Assembly: GCA_017640785.1 (NCBI GenBank)
Contig: JAEPPZ010000007.1
Coordinates: forward strand, 62,001 to 126,000
Origin: Balneola sp.
Lineage (GTDB): Bacteria; Bacteroidota; Rhodothermia; Balneolales; Balneolaceae
Direction: 5' to 3'
DNA: 64,000 bases
The notes beneath the pieces are model-generated. The model was not told the origin of the DNA and did not search any database. It was given only the letters and a program-made list of their open reading frames with translations. The first letter of the stretch is position 1, and the number at the start of each line of letters is the position of its first letter. Shown one piece after another: positions 58,332 to 64,000 of this stretch. The translations under genes and the position numbers were made by a program.

Positions 58332-60089
58332 TTGTGCGGTGAATATAAGAGCGTTCTCACTCAATATCGAGAAGTTCTGTATTTAACTGCTAAACATCAC
58401 ATTCTAATAATCTACGGCTTGGATTGGTACCTAACTTTACTTAATTACTTTTCAATTTTTTTCTGTGTCATACTATTCAGATATCATTGGTACAGAACCC
58501 GTTTCTTTGTTCACACATTCCAGCAGGTTGGTTATAAAAATAATGAATACTGGCAATGGCTACGAGCGCACTGGGACGAAAAAGTAATTCCAATTGATCT
58601 GGGAGTTTTTAATCTCATTTTGTTGATCTCCGTTGCTGCAGATGGTTTCTTTGGATCCGTAGTTACAAAAAACACATTAGCAGTAATTTTCTTTGTTTAT
58701 GCGGTTTTCTGGCTGAGTTCGGTAAAAAGATATAAGCAGGAAAAAGTGAAAAAGCCTTTGGTGCTTACCAACAGGGTTAAGCGTTTGTTGATTCCGGTGG
58801 TGATTTTGGGAGTGGTTTTTCCGGGATTTTTGACATTAGAAGCTTACACCGGCAGATATCTGTACAATTACAGCCCCGGACTTTTAAATTTCGATATTAT
58901 TCTCTTGGTTTTTGGATGGGTGTTCTCTGCCATTCTGATTCCCTTTTTTATTTTCGTAGGAAGCTGGATCACAAAACCCATAGAAAGATCTATACAGGAA
59001 GGATTTAAAAAGCAGGCAAGAAAGAAACTGTCGTCAATGCCCCAGCTAAAAGTGATCGCTATTACCGGTAGTTATGGGAAAACCAGTACCAAATTCATGA
59101 TTCGCGATCTTTTGAAAGAAAGGTTCAGCGTATGTTCAACACCCGGAAGCTATAATACTCCGATGGGAATTTGCAAGGTTATTAATAACGATCTGCAATC
59201 TCATCATCAAATTTTGATATTGGAAATGGGAGCTCGGTACGAGGGAAACATTCAGGAACTCTGTGATATTGCCCAACCGGATATTTCAGTGATAACCAAT
59301 GTAGGTGTTGCCCATTTGGAAACTTTTGGATCTCAGGAAGTGATTGCGAGAGAAAAAGGAACTCTTGTAGATAATTTATCACAAGGAGGTATTGCAATCC
59401 TGAATGCTGATGATATTCATGTTAGTAAAATGGGTGCGGGCAGATCTGATATAACGAGAATATTGACAGGTTTAAGCTCAGGAGATATCAAGGGAAGTGA
59501 TGTTTCTTACAATACGGAAGGAACAAGTTTTCAAATTGAAGTTGGAGAGGAAACGGAGCAGGTCCAGACTAAGTTGCTTGGTTCTCATAATGTGCAAAAT
59601 ATGCTGTTGGCAATAGGTGTCGCTCATCACTTGGGAATTAGGTTAAAAACAATGGTATTGGGTGCGAAAAATATTGAACCGGTTGAGCATCGACTTGAGC
59701 TTAAAAAAGCAGGAGAGTATTATATTATCGATGATGCTTTTAATTCAAATCCTGTTGGCGCAAAAAATGCCGTTGAAATACTGGGGCAGTTTAACTCAGG
59801 AAGAAGAATTATAATCACTCCCGGAATGGTTGAACTTGGGGAAATTGAATATTCTGAAAACCAGAAATTTGGTGAGGCTATTGGAAATGCTAAACTTGAT
59901 AAAGTTATACTGGTTGGCGAAGAACGAGCGGAACCAATTCTGAAAGGAATTAGAATTACAGAAAACGGCGAAGAAAATATTACTGTAGTAAATTCTCTTT
60001 TTGAAGCTAATGATATTCTAAGAGCGTATCTGCAGCCCGGAGATATTGTTCTATATGAGAATGACCTTCCCGATGTTTACAATGAGTAA
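58332..60089 (+). CDS. MurF-like Mur ligase with N-terminal membrane domain
   Basis: A 585-residue protein. After three to five membrane helices (about 30-205) comes a Mur-ligase domain: P-loop ITGSYGKTSTKFMIRDLL near 240-257, NTPMGICKVI, ILEMGARYEGNIQEL near 295-309, TNVGVAHLETFGS and the DDAFNSNPVGAKNAVEIL segment in which the ligase active site lies. MurF adds D-Ala-D-Ala to UDP-MurNAc-tripeptide; membrane-attached MurF-like ligases may instead act in other cell-wall ligations. Start codon is uncertain: TTG at 58332 or TTG at 58419. Confidence 0.75.
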   Translation: MCGEYKSVLTQYREVLYLTAKHHILIIYGLDWYLTLLNYFSIFFCVILFRYHWYRTRFFVHTFQQVGYKNNEYWQWLRAHWDEKVIPIDLGVFNLILLISVAADGFFGSVVTKNTLAVIFFVYAVFWLSSVKRYKQEKVKKPLVLTNRVKRLLIPVVILGVVFPGFLTLEAYTGRYLYNYSPGLLNFDIILLVFGWVFSAILIPFFIFVGSWITKPIERSIQEGFKKQARKKLSSMPQLKVIAITGSYGKTSTKFMIRDLLKERFSVCSTPGSYNTPMGICKVINNDLQSHHQILILEMGARYEGNIQELCDIAQPDISVITNVGVAHLETFGSQEVIAREKGTLVDNLSQGGIAILNADDIHVSKMGAGRSDITRILTGLSSGDIKGSDVSYNTEGTSFQIEVGEETEQVQTKLLGSHNVQNMLLAIGVAHHLGIRLKTMVLGAKNIEPVEHRLELKKAGEYYIIDDAFNSNPVGAKNAVEILGQFNSGRRIIITPGMVELGEIEYSENQKFGEAIGNAKLDKVILVGEERAEPILKGIRITENGEENITVVNSLFEANDILRAYLQPGDIVLYENDLPDVYNE

Positions 60090-60097
60090 TTTAAATT

Positions 60098-61324
60098 CTA
60101 CTCGTAACGAATTGCATCAGCGGGTTGAACCTCGGAAGCTCTTGTAGCCGGCAACCAACTTGCGGCTATACAAAGTACCAAGCTACCTAACAATATGATT
60201 GTTACATCTAGTGCTTGGATCTGTACCGGATAAGCATCAATAAGAAAAGCGGTAGAAAGTTTAATGATATGGAATTTGAGCTGCAGCCAACTCAGCAATA
60301 AACCAATCAACCCTCCAAAAACACATCCTATAAGTCCAATGTAAAGTCCTTGTTTTCGGAAGATCTTTTTAATAGCAGATGAAGAGTAACCCATTGTGAT
60401 CAATATTCCGATGTCTCTTCGTTTTTGAATAACGATCATTGTAAGAGAGCCCACAATATTTAAAACTGCAACAACGATAATGATCATGAGGATGGCATAA
60501 GCGCCCCATTTTTCTAAATACATTACATCGTAAAGGGCTTTTTGTAAATCATACCAGGATGATACATTGTAATCTGGGCCTATTTTTTCCTGGAGTTCGG
60601 GTTTCAGTGATAGAGCTAAATCACTATCCGTTGTTTTTATGTCTATTCCTGATATACTATTTCTTGTTTTAAATAATCTCTGTGCGGCAGTGATATCAAT
60701 AAAAACCTGAGCTCCACCACCAATTTGTTCAAGTTGATAGGATCCTCGAATTTCGAATCGATACAGTCTTGGAGCAGTGATCTGTGTCAAGGTTCTGCGC
60801 ATAGCGGAAGCACTTAATAATGCTACTTCATCTCCAAGTTCAAGGTCCAGCTCGTTTCGTAATTGTTCATTTATTACTAATCCCGGTTTTCTGTTTCGCA
60901 CACTAACATCAAATAAACCTGATTTAATGCTTTGCTCTATCTCGATAAGATTAACGAAACTTTCGCTTTCTACACCCCTTATTTCAACAACTTTGTTGTT
61001 AGTGCCATTGTTTGTGAGTAATGCTTTACCTTCTACATAGGGAGATACTAAAGTTATTTCCGGCAGTGAGGTTATTTCCTCTAACAATTCCTGATTTTGA
61101 ACAAAAGTATTTGACCCCGATGCTTCCACCCTAAGATCAGGATCATAGTTAAGTAAATACCCTTGTACCACATCAAAAAAACCATTCAAAACAGAAAGTA
61201 CTACTATCAATAAAGCCGTACCGATGGTAACACCAATTATACTTATAAACGTAAGTGTAGAAATTAGGGAGATATGTTTCTTAGAAAAAAGATATCTCTT
61301 AGCAATTTGACCTGTATAATACAT
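60098..61324 (-). CDS. lolC: Lipoprotein-releasing ABC permease, LolC/LolE-like
   Basis: Encodes 408 residues from the ATG at 61324 (MYYTGQIAKRYLFSKKHISLIS), the normal N-terminus of the family; a longer frame exists but would add 26 unlikely residues. TM1 is ISTLTFISIIGVTIGTALLIVVLSVLNGF, a periplasmic MacB-like domain follows, and three helices end the protein, with AYAILMIIIVVAVLNIVGSLTMIVIQKRRDIGIL. It would extract lipoproteins from the inner membrane for LolA. The LolD ATPase is not adjacent. It shares a short gap with divergent glgB. Confidence 0.88.
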   Translation of the reverse strand: MYYTGQIAKRYLFSKKHISLISTLTFISIIGVTIGTALLIVVLSVLNGFFDVVQGYLLNYDPDLRVEASGSNTFVQNQELLEEITSLPEITLVSPYVEGKALLTNNGTNNKVVEIRGVESESFVNLIEIEQSIKSGLFDVSVRNRKPGLVINEQLRNELDLELGDEVALLSASAMRRTLTQITAPRLYRFEIRGSYQLEQIGGGAQVFIDITAAQRLFKTRNSISGIDIKTTDSDLALSLKPELQEKIGPDYNVSSWYDLQKALYDVMYLEKWGAYAILMIIIVVAVLNIVGSLTMIVIQKRRDIGILITMGYSSSAIKKIFRKQGLYIGLIGCVFGGLIGLLLSWLQLKFHIIKLSTAFLIDAYPVQIQALDVTIILLGSLVLCIAASWLPATRASEVQPADAIRYE

Positions 61325-61423
61325 TGTAACAAAATAGAAAATGAATGATTGGAAAGCATGACGAATACTCCAAAAGATTTTCGATAAAATTGCTATCTTC
61401 ACAGCCTCAAATAAACGGGATTA

Positions 61424-63628
61424 ATGAGTTCTACACTTAGTAAAGAAATAATAGCTTCGATCTCTGATGGCACATACGCAGATCCCTTTTCGGTTCTGGG
61501 GCTGCATACGTTCAAAGAAAACGGAAAAGAAAAATTAGTTATAAGAACATTCCGACCAGAAGCAAAATCGGTAGTAGCGCAAATAGGATCCGCTAAACCG
61601 TTGGAGCTAGATAAGATTTCTGATGAGGGTTTGTTTGAAAAAGTTGTGCCGAGAAGAAAAAACAGGTTTGAGTACAAGCTAAAAATCTCTCCTTATGAAG
61701 GGAAGAAGTTCGACATAATTGATGCGTACAATTATGGTTCCCAATTAACGGATTTTGATTTACAGTTATGGGGAGAGGGTAATCACCAAAAAGCGTATGA
61801 GTTCATGGGAGCTCACCCCAAAAAGATCAATAAAGTTGAAGGAACTCATTTTGTTGTTTCGGCACCAAGTGCTAATCGGGTAAGTGTTGTTGGTTCGTTC
61901 AATAACTGGGATGGGAGAGTTCATTCCATGAGAAAGTTTCACGATCAGGGAATTTGGGAAATTTTTATACCCCATGTTTCAGCGGGAGACTTATACAAGT
62001 TCGAAATAAAATCAACTGTTCAAGATGCTCCATTATTAAAAGCCGATCCCTATGCTTTTAAAGCTGAATTGAGGCCCAAAACTTCTTCTATTGTTTCTGA
62101 ATTAGAAGGTTTTAAATGGACTGATTCAAAGTGGATGAGCAACAGGCAGAAGAAGCAGGCTCAGGATCAACCGATCTCTATTTACGAGCTTCATGTAGGT
62201 TCATGGAAGAGGAAAATTGATAATGGAGAAGAGTTTTTAAGTTATAGGGATTTAGCAGAAGAGCTGGTACCATATATAAAAGAAATGGGTTTTACTCATA
62301 TTGAACTGTTGCCTATCGCTGAACACCCTTATGATCCTTCCTGGGGATATCAAATTACGGGCTATTATGCTCCAACAAGTCGTTTTGGAGAGCCTGAAGA
62401 CTTTATGTTTTTTGTTAATGAATGCCACAAAGCAGGTATCGGTGTGTTGCTGGATTGGGTTCCTGCTCACTTTGCAAAAGATGACCACGGTTTAAGAAGG
62501 TTTGACGGAACGGGTTTATACGAGCATGAAGATCCACGACAGGGTGAGCACTTAGATTGGGGAACATGCATTTTTAATTACGGAAGAACAGAGACAATTA
62601 ATTTTTTAGTCTCTAATGCCGTTTATTGGTGCGAAAAATTTCATATTGATGGGTTGCGAGTGGACGCAGTGGCGTCAATGTTATACCTAGATTATTCACG
62701 AAAAGAAGGAGAGTGGATTCCTAATAAATATGGTGGCAGAGAGAATATCGAAGCTATAAACTTCCTTAGAAAAGTAAACGATGTTCTTCATACTCTGTAT
62801 CCGGGTGTAATTACATTCGCAGAAGAATCTACTTCATGGGGCGGAGTGTCTCGCCCAACAGCAACGGGTGGCTTAGGATTTGATTATAAGTGGAATATGG
62901 GTTGGATGAACGACACATTATCTTACATCGAAAAGAACCCAATACACCGAAAGTATCATCAAGACCAGCTTACTTTTTCGTTGATTTATGCGTTTTCTGA
63001 GCATTTTGCATTGCCTTTTTCACATGATGAAGTAGTGCATATGAAGAAATCAATGCTTTCAAAAATGCCTGGTGATGATTGGCAAAAATTTGCTAACCTT
63101 CGTCTTCTCTATGCCTATATGTACACACATCCCGGTAAGAACTTACTGTTTATGGGAGGGGAGTTTGGGCAGTGGTCAGAGTGGAGCCATGCCAACTCAT
63201 TGGATTGGCATTTATTAGAATGGGGAAAGCATCAAGGTCTCCAGCAATTAGTAAAAGATTTAAATAGGGTTTCGAAGGAAGAAAAAGCCTTACATGAAAT
63301 TGACGGTGACTGGAGAGGTTTTGAATGGATTGATGTGAGTGATGCTGATAACAGCCTTATTTCATATATAAGAAGGGGTAAAAATGCCGATGATTTTGTT
63401 GTAGTAATTTTGAACTTTACTCCTACAGTTCATTATGGTTATCAAATTGGAGTTCCGAAAGATGGTGAATTTCAAGTAGTAATGAATACCGATTCAGAAT
63501 ATTATGGAGGAAGTAATGCCGGAGATTCGGCGATCAAAGCGAAATGGGGAGAGTGGCATAATCAGCCGGCCTATATAAATGTTACCATTCCTCCACTAGC
63601 AGCACTAATTTTAAAACCAAAAGGATAA
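61424..63628 (+). CDS. glgB: 1,4-alpha-glucan branching enzyme
   Basis: A 734-residue GH13 enzyme that makes alpha-1,6 branches in glycogen. The N-terminal domain and CBM48 (about 130-215; RVSVVGSFNNWDGRVHSMRK) precede the catalytic barrel: DGLRVDAVASMLYLDYSR with nucleophile Asp414, TFAEESTSWGGVSRP with acid Glu467, FSHDEVVHMKKSML. Length equals full-size GlgB (about 730). It is divergent from the lolC-like gene and is followed after 2 bases by malQ, with which it is co-transcribed. Confidence 0.97.
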   Translation: MSSTLSKEIIASISDGTYADPFSVLGLHTFKENGKEKLVIRTFRPEAKSVVAQIGSAKPLELDKISDEGLFEKVVPRRKNRFEYKLKISPYEGKKFDIIDAYNYGSQLTDFDLQLWGEGNHQKAYEFMGAHPKKINKVEGTHFVVSAPSANRVSVVGSFNNWDGRVHSMRKFHDQGIWEIFIPHVSAGDLYKFEIKSTVQDAPLLKADPYAFKAELRPKTSSIVSELEGFKWTDSKWMSNRQKKQAQDQPISIYELHVGSWKRKIDNGEEFLSYRDLAEELVPYIKEMGFTHIELLPIAEHPYDPSWGYQITGYYAPTSRFGEPEDFMFFVNECHKAGIGVLLDWVPAHFAKDDHGLRRFDGTGLYEHEDPRQGEHLDWGTCIFNYGRTETINFLVSNAVYWCEKFHIDGLRVDAVASMLYLDYSRKEGEWIPNKYGGRENIEAINFLRKVNDVLHTLYPGVITFAEESTSWGGVSRPTATGGLGFDYKWNMGWMNDTLSYIEKNPIHRKYHQDQLTFSLIYAFSEHFALPFSHDEVVHMKKSMLSKMPGDDWQKFANLRLLYAYMYTHPGKNLLFMGGEFGQWSEWSHANSLDWHLLEWGKHQGLQQLVKDLNRVSKEEKALHEIDGDWRGFEWIDVSDADNSLISYIRRGKNADDFVVVILNFTPTVHYGYQIGVPKDGEFQVVMNTDSEYYGGSNAGDSAIKAKWGEWHNQPAYINVTIPPLAALILKPKG

Positions 63629-63630
63629 TA

Positions 63631-64000
63631 ATGAGATTTCCTCGTTCAAGTGGGACTTTAGTACACCCTACATCTTTTCCCGGAAAATACGGGATTGGAG
63701 ATTTTGGTTCAGAAGCCAGAGCATTCATTGATTTTTTAGAAGCTACAAAACAAACAATTTGGCAGATTCTTCCACTAACCCCAACGGGGTATGGAAACTC
63801 TCCGTATGCAAGTTATTCTGCATTTGCGGGTAATACGTATTTAATAGCTCCTGATATACTGGTAGAAAAGAACTTGCTAACCAAGAAAGAAGTATCTGAG
63901 ACAGAATTACCTTCAAAAGTGGAAGTTGAGTATGAAAAAGCATTCCAGAACAAAGACCAACTTTTTAAATTAGCTTCAGAAAGATTTTATTCTAATCTCA
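63631..64000 (+). CDS. malQ: 4-alpha-glucanotransferase (amylomaltase), 5' part
   Basis: The first 123 codons are visible; the gene continues beyond the window. The start MRFPRSSGTLVHPTSFPGKYGIGDFGSEA, then WQILPLTPTGYGNSPYASYSAFAGNTYLI, is the unmistakable N-terminus of MalQ/amylomaltase (GH77). It moves glucan segments between maltodextrins and acts with GlgB and GlgP in storage-glucan metabolism. Two bases after the glgB stop. Confidence 0.9.
   Translation, partial: MRFPRSSGTLVHPTSFPGKYGIGDFGSEARAFIDFLEATKQTIWQILPLTPTGYGNSPYASYSAFAGNTYLIAPDILVEKNLLTKKEVSETELPSKVEVEYEKAFQNKDQLFKLASERFYSNL

Noticed and set aside
1-64000. tRNA or rRNA genes
   Set aside because: No cloverleaf with the GTTCRANNC T-arm and matching acceptor stem, and no rRNA landmark sequence, was found by reading both strands; a tRNAscan run would be decisive.

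Overview
The window is an AT-rich bacterial chromosome segment that is densely packed with genes, has many overlapping start/stop junctions, and shows no rRNA, tRNA or prophage. The protein repertoire points to a Gram-negative, probably marine or saline member of the Bacteroidota/Balneolota group. Markers are an HU-CCDC81-type/SPOR envelope protein, DUF4953-type metzincin and VPS10/BNR secreted proteins, many lipoproteins, LolA and LolC/E, ExbB/ExbD/TonB, an alanine:Na+ and a proline:Na+ symporter, and a Bacteroidota-style Mrp ATPase. The phylum assignment is inference; a 16S or ribosomal-protein comparison would settle it.

Layout. Positions 1-8.7 kb carry envelope and membrane genes: lgt, an ABC ATPase, an MscS channel, a secreted protein, a TerB-like/GAF pair, marC, a DinB-superfamily (YfiT-like) protein, a YegS-type lipid kinase and an AGCS symporter. 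From 8.7 to 10.5 kb a VapBC toxin-antitoxin pair and an unknown gene sit among three copies of an inverted-repeat element. From 10.5 to 24.6 kb come a secreted metzincin, aat, an ECF sigma/anti-sigma/secreted-protein operon, DNA polymerase IV, an M19 dipeptidase lipoprotein, small membrane proteins, glutamate dehydrogenase and a PutP-like symporter. From 24.9 to 26.6 kb lies a RAYT (REP-associated tyrosine transposase) with REP palindrome clusters on both sides. Next are a TRIC-family channel, mrp, a tandem lipoprotein duplication and a gene-free 0.8 kb region built from two copies of a 251-bp hairpin-rich repeat.

From 30.2 to 43.4 kb is a long co-directional envelope/division cluster: gcvT, comB, ftsK, lolA, a UPF0104 flippase-like protein, an outer-membrane barrel, two HU-fold proteins (one with TM and SPOR domains), exbB, exbD, tonB and an S41-family lipoprotein. 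A 1066-residue BNR/VPS10 secreted protein and an intrinsic terminator follow. From 47 to 50.8 kb there is an MgtC homologue, an MscS channel and a second ECF sigma/anti-sigma/Spy-like sensor module. From 50.9 kb to the end are glycogen genes (glgP; glgB then malQ), ispE, cca, a universal stress protein, an AbrB-Doc toxin-antitoxin pair, a sugar nucleotidyltransferase, a MurF-like ligase and a LolC/E permease.

The most distinctive features are non-coding. (1) REP palindromes of three types surround a RAYT whose C-terminal part lies in the -1 frame and runs into a REP. (2) A recurring class of seven-nucleotide-period repeats fills intergenic gaps, abuts start codons and encodes the last residues of several proteins. 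(3) An inverted-repeat family surrounds vapBC. (4) Perfect 36- and 44-bp palindromes share a GTAGGGA core. (5) The 251-bp structured direct repeat occupies 29.4-30.0 kb. Family assignments rest on motif recognition by eye; no database search was run.
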